The notes under the pieces are model-generated. The model searched no databases. It saw nothing but the letters and a program-made list of their open reading frames with translations, and was not told the DNA's origin. A program made the position numbers and the translations under genes. Of a stretch of DNA of 64,000 nt, positions 27,853 through 37,422 are shown piece after piece (positions within the stretch are counted from its first letter, which is position 1; every line of letters begins with the position of its first letter). Source of the stretch: Gemmatimonadales bacterium. Lineage in GTDB: Bacteria; Gemmatimonadota; Gemmatimonadetes; Gemmatimonadales; GWC2-71-9. The stretch lies in the NCBI GenBank assembly GCA_025934955.1, contig JAICWE010000001.1, forward strand, positions 1 through 64,000. The letters are read 5' to 3'.

Positions 27853-29889
27853 TCAGGGCCGGTTGGGGAAGATGCCGCGCAGCGGGTCCCGCGGCGGCTC
27901 GGGCTGCTTGGGCGCCGGCTTGGCGGCCTTGTGCGCCGGCGCGTGCTGGACCGACTCGGCCGGCGCGGGTGCAGCCGCCTCGGCGTCGGCGCCCTGGTCC
28001 CGAACCATGCCGGTCTCGGCGCGCGGCGGCAGCGGGCTCGGGTGCAGGACGCGGACGCCTAACGTTTCGGTCGGGGCGGTCGCCCGCACCGGTGCGCGCC
28101 GGTCCGCCACGGTGAAGCTGGCGGCGGAGACGTCGAGCGGCACGACGCCGCTCCCCGCCGCGAGCCTGGTGCCGACATCATCGAACACGGCGGACAGCCC
28201 CGAGTCGTCGGTGACCCGAACGCTGGCGTCGGCGGCGAGCGGGTAGTAGCCGAGGTGGCCGTCGCTGTCGCCGGGCGCGATGGCGCAGTCGCAGGGCGGC
28301 ACACCTTGGCCCTCGATGACGAGCCGCACCAGGGATGAGCTGCCGTTCCGGACCAGCGGCGCGAAGTAGGTCTGATCGTTGGCCCACGGCTCGATGCTGC
28401 GGCGCAGCTCGCCGCGTGGCGCGGCGGCGTCGATGGCGCCGCCGAACAGCGCGCCGAGCTCGGTGCCGTCCGCCGAGCGCGGTCGCACCAGCATCCACTC
28501 CGCGTGCAGCGAGTCGGGCGAGCCGAGCGACACGTGCAGCGAGTCGCCCGGCCCGATCCGGTAGACCTGACGCCCGATGGCGAGCCGCACCGGCTCCACC
28601 AATCCATTGGTCACGACCAGCGATGCCTGCGGCCGGAGCGCCCAGGCAAAGCCGAACGCCGCGGCGGCGAGCGCAGCGGCCGCGCCGGCGATCGCGAGCC
28701 AGCGGCGGCCATGGCGCGACCGCGGGCGGGCGGGTGCCGCCGGCGCCGGCGTGATCTCGTCAGAGGCGAGCTTCGCGGTGGTCGCGTCGCTGCTGACGGT
28801 GGGCGTGAGCGTCGCGGCGTCGAGCAGGATGGGCGACGGCGTCACCGGTGTCACCGGGCCGGGATGCGGAGTCGCCGCGGCGGCGGCGGCGAGGACGGCG
28901 ATGGCGCCGGAGACGTTGCCGCCGCCCGGCTGCATCGGCCGCAGAGCTTCCAGCATCGCCGCCGCCGACGGGTAGCGCTCCGCCGGCTGCTTGGCCATGG
29001 CGCGCAGCACCACGGCGGTGAGCGCCGGCGGGATCCGCGCGTCGGCGATGCTCGGCACCGGCTCGGTCAGGTGCTTGCTCACGATTTCCTGGGAGCTGGC
29101 GCCGTCGAACGGCGGCGCACCAGTGAGCATCTGATAGAGCATCGCGCCCATGGCGTAGATGTCGGTACGCGCATCCACGTTGCGGTGGCCGAGCGCCTGC
29201 TCCGGACTCATGTAGAGCGGCGTGCCGACGACGAAGCCGTCCTGGGTGTGCGACGCCGCGCCGTCGAGTGACTTGGCGATGCCGAAGTCCACGATCATCG
29301 GCCGGCCGCTGCCGGCCTCGATCATGATGTTGTCGGGCTTGATGTCGCGATGCACCAGTCCGTGCCGGTGCGCGTGCTCCAGGGCATCGAGGATCGGCAG
29401 CGCGAGCGCCACCGCGCGCTCCGCGGGCAGCGGACCCTCGGCCCGCAGCAGGCGCGAGAGCGACGTCCCCTCGACGAAGGGCATGACGTAGAAGACCAGG
29501 CCCTCGCCTTCGCCGACAAAGTGGATCGGCACGGTGTGCGGATGGCTGAGCCGCGCGATCGCGCGGGCCTCCTGCTTGAATCGCGCGAGCATCCCGGCGG
29601 TCCACGCGACGTCGGGCCGCAGCACCTTCACCGCGAGCCGGCGCTGGAGCTCGGTGTCGCGCACCTCGTACACCTCGGCGAACCCGCCGCTCCCCAGCAG
29701 CCCCACGACCTCGTACTGCGCGCCGAGCGCGCGCACCAGCCGGCGCGGCACGTCGACGCCGCCGGAGCGGGCGCCGGTGAGCGGATCCTCACTGATGATG
29801 AACGTGAGGCTCTGCGGCCCGCACTTCGGACAGCGGGGGCTGTCCTCCGGGAGGGTGGACTGACAGTTCGAGCAGACCAGCAACGTCAC
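27853..29889 (-). CDS. Receptor-type serine/threonine protein kinase (PknB family)
   Basis: 678 residues. An N-terminal zinc ribbon (Cys6, Cys9, Cys20, Cys23) precedes the kinase domain: Gly-loop LLGSGGFAEVYEV, Lys88, catalytic HRDIKPDN with Asp182, DFG at 201-203 and an SPEQ activation segment. After a Pro/Thr linker comes one membrane helix (about 397-418) and a periplasmic domain of about 170 residues, then a low-complexity tail. It should sense an outside signal and phosphorylate cytoplasmic proteins. GTG 29889 has AGGAG upstream and begins the zinc ribbon directly. The next gene is a free copy of its ectodomain. Confidence 0.9.
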   Translation of the reverse strand: MTLLVCSNCQSTLPEDSPRCPKCGPQSLTFIISEDPLTGARSGGVDVPRRLVRALGAQYEVVGLLGSGGFAEVYEVRDTELQRRLAVKVLRPDVAWTAGMLARFKQEARAIARLSHPHTVPIHFVGEGEGLVFYVMPFVEGTSLSRLLRAEGPLPAERAVALALPILDALEHAHRHGLVHRDIKPDNIMIEAGSGRPMIVDFGIAKSLDGAASHTQDGFVVGTPLYMSPEQALGHRNVDARTDIYAMGAMLYQMLTGAPPFDGASSQEIVSKHLTEPVPSIADARIPPALTAVVLRAMAKQPAERYPSAAAMLEALRPMQPGGGNVSGAIAVLAAAAAATPHPGPVTPVTPSPILLDAATLTPTVSSDATTAKLASDEITPAPAAPARPRSRHGRRWLAIAGAAAALAAAAFGFAWALRPQASLVVTNGLVEPVRLAIGRQVYRIGPGDSLHVSLGSPDSLHAEWMLVRPRSADGTELGALFGGAIDAAAPRGELRRSIEPWANDQTYFAPLVRNGSSSLVRLVIEGQGVPPCDCAIAPGDSDGHLGYYPLAADASVRVTDDSGLSAVFDDVGTRLAAGSGVVPLDVSAASFTVADRRAPVRATAPTETLGVRVLHPSPLPPRAETGMVRDQGADAEAAAPAPAESVQHAPAHKAAKPAPKQPEPPRDPLRGIFPNRP

Positions 29890-29985
29890 GAAGGCTCCTG
29901 AGGGATCTGCGGGCGACTCGCCGCGGTCACCGGAACCTCGCAGCCGGGCCGGGCATGTCAAGGTTACCCGGCCCGGAGGACGCGG

Positions 29986-31194
29986 TCAGAACAGATAGGA
30001 TGCGCCGAGCCCGAGCGAGAGCTGCTCCCGGGCGCCGGCGAAGACCGGCAGGTTGGAGCGGTCGTAGCGGAGCTCGGGCCGGAGGAGCGCGCTGCCCCAC
30101 ACCTTGATGTTGAAGGTGACGGTGCCGCTGCCGAACCGGTGGCGCAGGTCGGTCTGCGTGCCGGTGAACGCGGCGGTGGAGCGGGCGCCGTCCTTGTCGT
30201 CCACGTAGTCGCCGCGCAGCGCGATGTTGAGCACCGGCAGCGCGTCGAAGGTGAGCCACGCGCCATACCCCGTCCAGCGCGCCTTGCCGCCGTCCACCCG
30301 CGCGCCCTGCTCCTCGCCCCAGTCGAACTGGCCCATGACGTTGACTCGTCCGCCCAGCTTGCGGGTGACCATCGCCTCGGCGCCGCGGCGCTGGTTCGCG
30401 TCGTTTCCCGGCTGCTCGGGGCCGGTGAAGCCGAGCACGGCGATCGAGGTCGCGGCGTCCGGCGCGAGACCGACGCGGCCCATGAACGACTTGTGGGTGT
30501 TGACGTCGCTCACCTGGTCCCAGCCATTGAACACCGCGGCTTCCGCATCCAGCAGCCCGTTTGGCTTGAAATCCACGCGCAGGCCGGTGTTGGTGAAGTT
30601 CTCGACGTAGATGAACTGGTTTCCCTCCGACAGGTTGGGGTTCTGGAAGGCCTCCAGCACCTCGATGCCCATCAGCGTCGCGATCTTGCCGGCCTTGAAC
30701 TGGACGTAGTCGCCCGAGCGGCCGAGCGGCAGGTTCAACGTGGCGAAGCCCTGGAGCAGATCGCCGTGGGTGCCGAGATCGAGGCCGGTGGACTTCACCA
30801 CCGCGGCGTCCTGCCCGACGATTCCGGCGGCGTGCACCCCGGCGGTCACCCGCCTCGGATCCACCGGCACGTCCACGATCAGCTCGGCGGCATTCAGCGA
30901 GAATTGGTTCTGAAAGCGGTCGTACAGCCGCCCCACCACCGCGTTGCCGGCACCGTGGGTCGAGTAGGTGTACGACGCCGTCACGGCACCGCTGACGAGC
31001 GCGCGCGGACGCGCGGGCGGCGTGGGCCGGGCGGGCGGCGGCGTGCTGTCGCCAAGTCCGGCTGCATCGGCGCGCGGCGCCGCCGTATCCGGCGCGGCGG
31101 CGACGGCGGCGGCTTGGCCGACGAGCGGTGCGGGAGTGCCCAGCAGGAGCAGCGCCAGGAGTCTCTTCTCTCGCGTGCTCCGTCGTCGTGGCAT
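29986..31194 (-). CDS. Outer-membrane beta-barrel porin-like protein
   Basis: 402 residues with a signal peptide (KRLLALLLLGTPAPLVGQ), a Pro/Ala-rich spacer to about residue 60, then repeated amphipathic strands ending in a C-terminal Phe (GLGASYLF), the usual outer-membrane barrel signal. Segments such as DYVQFKAGKIATLMGIEVLE resemble the putative beta-barrel porin-2 (BBP2) family. It probably forms a channel; the substrate is unknown. ATG 31194 is preceded by AGGAG. The 400 bases upstream have no gene. Confidence 0.78.
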   Translation of the reverse strand: MPRRRSTREKRLLALLLLGTPAPLVGQAAAVAAAPDTAAPRADAAGLGDSTPPPARPTPPARPRALVSGAVTASYTYSTHGAGNAVVGRLYDRFQNQFSLNAAELIVDVPVDPRRVTAGVHAAGIVGQDAAVVKSTGLDLGTHGDLLQGFATLNLPLGRSGDYVQFKAGKIATLMGIEVLEAFQNPNLSEGNQFIYVENFTNTGLRVDFKPNGLLDAEAAVFNGWDQVSDVNTHKSFMGRVGLAPDAATSIAVLGFTGPEQPGNDANQRRGAEAMVTRKLGGRVNVMGQFDWGEEQGARVDGGKARWTGYGAWLTFDALPVLNIALRGDYVDDKDGARSTAAFTGTQTDLRHRFGSGTVTFNIKVWGSALLRPELRYDRSNLPVFAGAREQLSLGLGASYLF

Positions 31195-31595
31195 TCCGGT
31201 CTCCTCTCGGTGGGATGGTGTGCCGTGACATGCAAACGCCCCCGGTGAGGCGCGGGGGCGGTGAACGCGGAGTCGAGCGCTGCACGGCCGGACCTCGCCT
31301 AGGGGGCGGGGGAGCGGTTTCGGCGGAGGTGGCGGCGGTGAGCGGGCATGGGCCACGATACCGGTGCGGGCCCGGCGAGTCAATAGCCTGAGGGCAGACT
31401 TGTCACGCTTGCGTTACGACAAATGCACCAGACTGCCACCATGGACGCTGATACGGACGCAGTTTGGCACTTATGACCACCAATATATGCAAAACTTGCA
31501 GCATCCGATTGACACCGGCCAGAGCCAGCCCGCGCCGGCGGATGTGCAAGCGGCCGGCCTTCTTATATTGGGCTCGTCTCTTTCCTTCCACGGCC
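31195..31595. other. 401-base gene-free region between porin and ilvD
   Basis: No convincing gene is seen. It holds an 8-bp hairpin in the porin leader (CGCCCCCG at 31237-31244 with 31253-31260). From about 31400 it is AT-rich for this genome, with a 13-base dyad TGCAAAACTTGCA at 31488-31500, a TTGACA at 31509 and a TATATT at 31564-31569 upstream of ilvD. The dyad could be a regulator site. TATATT, 26 bases before the ilvD ATG, is the best -10 candidate; no matching -35 is clear. Confidence 0.5.
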
Positions 31596-33272
31596 ATGTC
31601 AGAGATCCGGCGCAGCCGCGCCATCACCGAAGGCGTGCAGCGCGCGCCGAACCGGGCCATGCTGCGGGCGGTCGGCTTCGGCGACGCGGACTTCGCGAAG
31701 CCGATCGTCGGCGTCGCGAGCGCGTACAGCACGGTCACGCCGTGCAACGCCGGCCTCGACCGCCTGGCCCGCGCCGCGGAAGCCGCGCTCCGCGACGCCG
31801 GCACCATGCCGCAGCTCTTCGGTACCATCACCGTGAGCGACGGCATCGCGATGGGTACCGAGGGGATGAAATACTCCCTCGTCTCCCGCGAGGTCATCGC
31901 CGACTCCATCGAGACCGTGTGCGGCGCGCAGAGCATGGACGGCGTGCTCGCGGTCGGCGGGTGCGACAAGAACATGCCCGGCGCGATGATCGCCATCGCG
32001 CGGATGAACATTCCGGCGATCTTCGTCTACGGCGGCACCATCAAGCCGGGCCACCTGGACGGCCGCGACCTCACGGTCGTGAGCGTCTTCGAGGCGGTGG
32101 GCGAGCACGCCGCGGGGAAGCTCAGCGACGGCGCGCTCGCCGCGGTCGAGCGGAACGCGTGCCCCGGCGCCGGCTCCTGCGGCGGCATGTTCACCGCCAA
32201 CACGATGTCGTCGGTGTTCGAGGCAATGGGGATGAGTCTGCCCGGCTCCTCCACCATGGCCGCGGAGGACGCCGAGAAGGAGCGGAGCGCCGCGGACTCG
32301 GGCGCCGCGCTGGCGCGCGCCATCCGGACGGGGCTCCGGCCGCGCGACATCCTCACCCGCCACGCGCTCGAGAACGGCATCGCCGTCACCATGGCGTTAG
32401 GCGGGTCCACCAACGCCGTGCTGCACCTGCTGGCGATCGCGCACGCCGCCGGCGTGCCCCTGGCGCTCGACGATTTCGAGGCGATCCGCGCCCGCGTGCC
32501 GGTCATCTGCGATCTCAAGCCATCGGGCCGCTACGTCGCCACCGACCTCCACCGCGCCGGCGGCGTGCCGCAGGTGCTCAAACTCCTGCTCGAGCGGGGG
32601 CTCATCCACGGCGACGCGCGTACCATCACCGGTCGCTCCCTCGCCGGGAATCTCGCCGACGTGCCCCCGGTCCCGCGCGCCGATCAGGACGTCATCCGCC
32701 CGTTCGATCGCCCGCTTTACCCCAGCGGACATCTCGCCGTGCTTCGCGGCAACCTCGCCGAAGACGGGGCGGTGGCGAAGATCAGCGGCGTGAAGACGCC
32801 CCGCATGTCGGGGCCGGCGCGGGTGTTCGAGTCGGAGGAGGCATGTCTGGACGCCGTGCTCGCCGGCCGCATCACGCCGGGCGACGTGCTGGTGATCCGG
32901 AACGAAGGCCCGGTGGGCGGCCCGGGCATGCGCGAGATGCTGGCGCCGACCTCGGCGATCATCGGCGCGGGGCTGGGAAACGCGGTCGGACTGATCACCG
33001 ACGGCCGCTTCTCCGGCGGGACCTATGGCATGGTGGTCGGCCACGTGGCGCCCGAGGCGGCGGTCGGCGGCGCCATCGCCCTGGTGCGCGAAGGGGACAC
33101 GATCACGATCGACGCCGACCGGCGGCTGCTCCAACTCGAGGTGCCCGACGATGAGCTGGCCCGCCGTCGCGCGGCGTGGCGGCCGCCGGAGCCACGCTAC
33201 ACGCGGGGCGTGCTCCACAAGTACGCGCGGCTGGTCTCGAGCGCGAGCACCGGGGCCGTGACCGACCGGTGA
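31596..33272 (+). CDS. ilvD: Dihydroxy-acid dehydratase
   Basis: 558 residues. Cluster-binding Cys residues appear in [25 protein letters not shown] and [17 protein letters not shown], with the family motif [15 protein letters not shown] and the C-terminal [15 protein letters not shown]. It dehydrates dihydroxyisovalerate and dihydroxymethylvalerate to the keto acids of valine and isoleucine. ATG 31596 begins the conserved SEIRRSRAI start; earlier in-frame codons are not family-like. It is separate from, and convergent with, the large leu/ilv operon 2.4 kb away, and supplies the one step that operon lacks. Confidence 0.95.
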   Translation: MSEIRRSRAITEGVQRAPNRAMLRAVGFGDADFAKPIVGVASAYSTVTPCNAGLDRLARAAEAALRDAGTMPQLFGTITVSDGIAMGTEGMKYSLVSREVIADSIETVCGAQSMDGVLAVGGCDKNMPGAMIAIARMNIPAIFVYGGTIKPGHLDGRDLTVVSVFEAVGEHAAGKLSDGALAAVERNACPGAGSCGGMFTANTMSSVFEAMGMSLPGSSTMAAEDAEKERSAADSGAALARAIRTGLRPRDILTRHALENGIAVTMALGGSTNAVLHLLAIAHAAGVPLALDDFEAIRARVPVICDLKPSGRYVATDLHRAGGVPQVLKLLLERGLIHGDARTITGRSLAGNLADVPPVPRADQDVIRPFDRPLYPSGHLAVLRGNLAEDGAVAKISGVKTPRMSGPARVFESEEACLDAVLAGRITPGDVLVIRNEGPVGGPGMREMLAPTSAIIGAGLGNAVGLITDGRFSGGTYGMVVGHVAPEAAVGGAIALVREGDTITIDADRRLLQLEVPDDELARRRAAWRPPEPRYTRGVLHKYARLVSSASTGAVTDR

Positions 33273-33279
33273 GCGCCTG

Positions 33280-34716
33280 GTGAGCGACGCCACGGCCCGC
33301 GATGCGGCGACCGCCGCGTCGGCCGCGGAAGCGAAGCGGGGCCTCCGCTGCGCGATGGGGCTGCGCGACGTGGTGCTCTTCTACGTCGTCGCCGTCACCG
33401 GGCCGCGCTGGATCGCGGTCGCCGCCGCGGCCGGGCCCAGCTCGCTCGTCGTGTGGCTCATCGCCGGACTCACCTTCTTCATTCCGCTCGCCTTCACCGT
33501 CATCGAGCTCTCCTCCCGCTACCCGGAGGAAGGTGGCATCTACGTCTGGAGCAAGCGCGCCTTCGGCGACTTCTCCGGCTTCATGACGGGCTGGATGTAC
33601 TGGACCAGCAACCTGGTGTACTTCCCCGGCCTGCTCTACTTCGCCGCCGGCAACGCGCTCTTCATCGGCGGCCCCGGATGGCAGTCGCTCTCCGGCTCGG
33701 GGACGTACTTCATCGTCGCGTCGCTCGCGATGCTCGTGCTCGCGTTCGGGCTCAACCTCGTCGGACTCGACATCGGCAAGTGGCTCCAGAACGCCGGCGC
33801 GTTCGGCACCTGGATTCCGGTGGCGATCCTGGTCGCGCTGGGCGGCTACGCCTGGCTCCGCTACGGCGCCGCCACCCCGATCACGACGCACACCCTCACG
33901 CCCAGCTTCGCGGTGAAGGACCTGGTGTTCTGGTCCACGCTCGCGTTCGGCTTCGGCGGACTGGAGTCGGCGTCGCTCATGAGCGAGGAGATCGAGGATG
34001 CGCGCCGCACCGTGCCGCGCGCCATTCTGATCGCCGGCATCATGATCGCCGCGATCTACATCCTCGGCACGGTCGCCATCCTGCTCGCCCTGCCGTCGGG
34101 CGAAGCCAGCGGATTGCAGGGCATCATGCAGGCGGTCCAGCACACCGCGGCACGGGCGGGCCTGCCCGGCATCTCGCCCATCGTCGCCGCGCTGATCACC
34201 ATCGGCAGCATCGGCGGTGTCGGGGCGTGGGCCGCCTCGACCGCTCGGCTGCCCTTCGTGGCCGGCATCGACCGCTACTTGCCGCCGGCGTTCGGCCGGC
34301 TGCATCCGACGTGGCGCACGCCGTACGTCGCGATGCTGGTACAGGCGGTGATCGCGGCGGCGTTCGCGGTGCTGGGCCAGGCGGGCGCGACGGTGAAGAA
34401 CGCCTACGAGTTCCTGGTCAGCATGGGGGTCATCTCGTTCTTCATCCCGTATCTGTTCATGTTCGCATCGCTGATCCGGGTGCAGAGCGTGCCCGCGCCG
34501 GCCGGCGCGCAGCGGGTGCCCGGCGGGCCGGCGGTCGCGCGGCTGCTCGGCGCCCTGGGCTTCTTCGTCACGGCGGCGTCCATCATCCTCTCGTTCATCC
34601 CCGCCTCCGACGATCCGCACCCCGTCGTGACGGTGGTAAAGATCGCCGTCGCCACGGCGCTCGTGCTGGGGGTCGGGGCCCTGCTCTACGCCCGGGGTGC
34701 CCGCCGCCAGGCCTGA
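33280..34716 (+). CDS. APC-family amino acid permease
   Basis: 478 residues with twelve predicted membrane helices. The substrate-binding region of helix 1 reads FYVVAVTGPRWIAVAAAAGP, followed by SSRYPEEGGIYVW in helix 2-3, a conserved APC motif, and GFGGLESASLMSEEIEDARR in helix 6. The substrate is probably an amino acid, and the gene begins 7 bases after ilvD, so a branched-chain amino acid is a reasonable guess but not demonstrated. Start GTG 33280. Confidence 0.87.
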   Translation: MSDATARDAATAASAAEAKRGLRCAMGLRDVVLFYVVAVTGPRWIAVAAAAGPSSLVVWLIAGLTFFIPLAFTVIELSSRYPEEGGIYVWSKRAFGDFSGFMTGWMYWTSNLVYFPGLLYFAAGNALFIGGPGWQSLSGSGTYFIVASLAMLVLAFGLNLVGLDIGKWLQNAGAFGTWIPVAILVALGGYAWLRYGAATPITTHTLTPSFAVKDLVFWSTLAFGFGGLESASLMSEEIEDARRTVPRAILIAGIMIAAIYILGTVAILLALPSGEASGLQGIMQAVQHTAARAGLPGISPIVAALITIGSIGGVGAWAASTARLPFVAGIDRYLPPAFGRLHPTWRTPYVAMLVQAVIAAAFAVLGQAGATVKNAYEFLVSMGVISFFIPYLFMFASLIRVQSVPAPAGAQRVPGGPAVARLLGALGFFVTAASIILSFIPASDDPHPVVTVVKIAVATALVLGVGALLYARGARRQA

Positions 34717-34798
34717 CCCCCCTCTGGACGATCGCCGGGTTTGGTGGTACATCCCACGGTCAACTCGTCGCATCACGCCACATCAGCCGGACAGAACG

Positions 34799-35704
34799 AT
34801 GTTGCTCTCCTTCCTTCAGACGCTCGCCACGGCAGCCGTGGCCGCGGCCGGCGGCTGGGCCGCCCACGCGTTCGCATCCCGCCGCGTCCGGGCCGCGCGG
34901 CTCCAGGCGGAACAGCTCCGCGCCAACGCTCACACGCGCGCGGTCGACCAGGCGCGCGAGCGTGAGGAGGCGAGCACCGAGCGGGTGCGGCGGCTGCTGC
35001 TGGAGGCGCAGAGTCGGGGTGCGGCGCATGACACGCTACGGCAGGAGCACGCGCTCGTCGCCGAGCAGCTCGACGCCGCGCACGCCGAGATGATCGAGGC
35101 GGCGGCGCGAACCGCGGCGCTCGAGGCGGAGCTGGCCGCGGCGCACCACGAGCTGAGCGAGACCGAAGGCGCCCTGACCCTGGCGCTCGCCCGCACCGGT
35201 GAGCTGGAGGGGCTTCCAGCCGCGCTCCGGCAGCGCGACGGACGCATCAAGGAGCTGGAGCGGCTGCTCGCGGAGCGGCATGGAGAGATGGACGCGGAGC
35301 GGCAACGGGCGCGGCACCGCGAGTCGGAGCTCAAGCGGCTGCGCGACCAATTGCGCGAGCACGGCGTGGAGTCCCGGGTGACCCGGATCGAGCGGCGGCG
35401 GGCGCGCCACGCGGCGCGCCCGGCGGAGCCGGCGCGCGCGCCCAGGCCCGTGGCACCGGCACAGACCGACGATCTCAAGCTGATCGCCGGCATCGGCCCG
35501 GTGCTGCAGCGGGTGCTCAACCGGCTCGGCGTGCGGCGCTATCAGCAGATTGCCGAGTGGACCGATGCCGACGTGGAGCGGCTCTCCGCGCATGCGATCG
35601 AGCTGCGGGGCCGCATTCAGCGCGAGCGCTGGGCGGCCGCGGCGCAGGAGCAGCACCGGCGCAAGTACGGCGCGGCGGCACCGGAGAGCGCGAGCCGGCG
35701 CTAG
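34799..35704 (+). CDS. Coiled-coil protein with C-terminal helix-hairpin-helix
   Basis: 301 residues. An N-terminal hydrophobic segment (about 2-22) may anchor it. Residues 30-210 are heptad-patterned and rich in Ala/Glu/Arg, a long coiled coil. The C-terminus has DDLKLIAGIGPVLQRVLNRL followed by GVRRYQQIAEWTDADVERLS, a helix-hairpin-helix like that appended to some NADH dehydrogenase E subunits and L21-like proteins. The role is unknown; DNA or RNA binding by the hairpin motif is possible. ATG 34799 begins the membrane-like segment. Confidence 0.68.
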   Translation: MLLSFLQTLATAAVAAAGGWAAHAFASRRVRAARLQAEQLRANAHTRAVDQAREREEASTERVRRLLLEAQSRGAAHDTLRQEHALVAEQLDAAHAEMIEAAARTAALEAELAAAHHELSETEGALTLALARTGELEGLPAALRQRDGRIKELERLLAERHGEMDAERQRARHRESELKRLRDQLREHGVESRVTRIERRRARHAARPAEPARAPRPVAPAQTDDLKLIAGIGPVLQRVLNRLGVRRYQQIAEWTDADVERLSAHAIELRGRIQRERWAAAAQEQHRRKYGAAAPESASRR

Positions 35705-35722
35705 CCGGCGGCACTGCGGCGC

Positions 35723-36817
35723 CTAACGCGCCGTGGAAATCGCCGCGCCGGACGCCGCGACCGCGCTCGCCACCCGTGCGCCGAATTCCCCCGTGCCGAC
35801 GGCCCGCTCACCCGGCGCCGCGGTGTCGCGGGTGCGGAGGCCCGCCGCGATGACCTGCGCCACCGCCGCCTCGATCAGCCGCGCTCCCTCGTCCGATCCG
35901 ACCGCGTAGCGCAGCAGCATCGCCGCCGAGAGAATGGCGCCGACCGGGTTGGCCGCGTCGCGCCCGGCGATCCCGGGGGCCGAGCCGTGGATCGGCTCGA
36001 AGAGGCCCCGGCCCGCACCGAGGGATGCCGACGGCAGGAGCCCGATCGAGCCGGCGAGCACCGCGGCCTCGTCGGAGAGGATGTCGCCGAACAGGTTCTC
36101 GGTCAGCAGCACATCGAGCGACGCGGGATCGCTGATGAGCCGCATCGCCGCGGAGTCCACCAGCTGGTGCTCCAGCCGCACGTCCGGGTAGTCGCGGGCC
36201 ACCTCGCTCACCACCTCGCGCCAGAGCACCGACACCTCCAGCACGTTGGCCTTGTCGACCGAGGTCACCACGCCCCGCCGCCGTCCCGCTGCGGCGAAGG
36301 CGACGCGAGCGACGCGCTCGATCTCCTCGCGCTCGTAGGTGAGCGTGTTCACCGCGCGATTGCCATAGCGGCCGCGCGGCTCGCCGTAGTAGAGGCCGCC
36401 GGTCAACTCCCGCACCACGAGCAGGTCCACGTCCCGCAGCCGCTCGGCCCGGAGCGGCGATGCGTGCGCCAGCGCCGGGATCGCGCTCACCGGCCGGAGG
36501 TTGGCGAAGACGCCGAGCGCCTGACGCAAGGCGAGAAGACCGGTCTCGGGCCGGCGCGCACGCGGCGCCGCGTCGAGCGAGGGATCGCCGACCGCGCCGA
36601 GCAGCACGGCATCGGCCCGAAGGCAGGCGGCGCGGGTCACCTCCGGGAACGGCTCGCCGGCGGCACGCACCGCCGCGGCGCCAAACGGGAACTGCTCGAG
36701 CCGAAGCGCGATGCCTGACGTCGCGGCGGCCGCTTCCAGCACCCGCTCCGCGGCGGCGATCACCTCGGGGCCGACGCCGTCGCCGGGCAGAACCGCGACC
36801 TCATAACGGCGCGTCAC
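35723..36817 (-). CDS. leuB: 3-isopropylmalate dehydrogenase
   Basis: 364 residues. The start VAVLPGDGVGPEVIAAAERVL, the substrate arginine in VRELTGGLYYGEPRG, VDKANVLEVSVLWREVV and LLTENLFGDILSDEAAVLAGSIG are the standard LeuB sites, and EPIHGSAPGIAGRDAANPVG is the NAD loop. It oxidises 3-isopropylmalate to 2-ketoisocaproate in leucine synthesis. It is the last gene of leuA-ilvBNC-leuCDB. GTG 36817 overlaps the leuD stop (GTGA), which fixes the start. Confidence 0.95.
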   Translation of the reverse strand: MTRRYEVAVLPGDGVGPEVIAAAERVLEAAAATSGIALRLEQFPFGAAAVRAAGEPFPEVTRAACLRADAVLLGAVGDPSLDAAPRARRPETGLLALRQALGVFANLRPVSAIPALAHASPLRAERLRDVDLLVVRELTGGLYYGEPRGRYGNRAVNTLTYEREEIERVARVAFAAAGRRRGVVTSVDKANVLEVSVLWREVVSEVARDYPDVRLEHQLVDSAAMRLISDPASLDVLLTENLFGDILSDEAAVLAGSIGLLPSASLGAGRGLFEPIHGSAPGIAGRDAANPVGAILSAAMLLRYAVGSDEGARLIEAAVAQVIAAGLRTRDTAAPGERAVGTGEFGARVASAVAASGAAISTAR

Positions 36818-37422
36818 CCGGCGCGCCCCCAGCGAAGCGAAGCGGTGCGCCGCTCGTACGCCGCGATGCGCAGCTCCTCCTGCAGCGTGACGCCGATCTC
36901 GTCGAGTCCGGCCAGCAGCATCTCGCGCCGGTAGTGGTCGAGCGGGAAGTCGCGCTCGAAGCCGGTGCGGTCGAGCACGCGCTGGGTGACGAGGTCGATC
37001 GTGAGGCGCCACGCCGGCTTCTCGGCGCGGCGGGCCAGCTCGGCTACATCCGCGGCCCGCAGCTTCACCGGCAGCAGCCCGTTCTGGCAGCAGTTGGCGA
37101 AGAAGATGTCGGCGAACGAGGGCGCAATGATGGCGCGGAAGCCGAATTCAACGAGTGCCCATGGCGCGTGCTCCCGCGACGAGCCGCAGCCGAAATTCGC
37201 GCCGGCGAGGAGAATGCTCGCGCCCGCGGCGCCCGGCCGGTTCAGTTCGAAGTCGGGGTCGGCCGACCCGTCGGGCCGGCGGCGCCAGTCGTGGAACAGG
37301 AAGTCGCCGAAGCCGGTCCGCTCGATCCGCTTGAGGAACTGCTTCGGGATGATCTGATCGGTGTCCACGTTGTCGCGCAGGAGTGCCACGGCGCGGCCGG
37401 TGTGCACGGTGAACGGCTGCAT
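36814..37422 (-). CDS. leuD: 3-isopropylmalate dehydratase small subunit
   Basis: 202 residues of the swivelling aconitase domain: VDTDQIIPKQFLKRIER and GCGSSREHAPWAL, both LeuD signatures. It forms a complex with LeuC and isomerises 2- to 3-isopropylmalate. ATG 37422 overlaps the leuC stop as TGATG, and the gene stop overlaps leuB, so translation of the three is linked. Confidence 0.95.
   Translation of the reverse strand: MQPFTVHTGRAVALLRDNVDTDQIIPKQFLKRIERTGFGDFLFHDWRRRPDGSADPDFELNRPGAAGASILLAGANFGCGSSREHAPWALVEFGFRAIIAPSFADIFFANCCQNGLLPVKLRAADVAELARRAEKPAWRLTIDLVTQRVLDRTGFERDFPLDHYRREMLLAGLDEIGVTLQEELRIAAYERRTASLRWGRAG

Noticed and set aside
31237-31260. Hairpin CGCCCCCG/CGGGGGCG as a terminator
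   Set aside because: It lies in the 5' leader of the porin gene, is only 8 bp and has no T-run; recorded only as part of the gene-free region.
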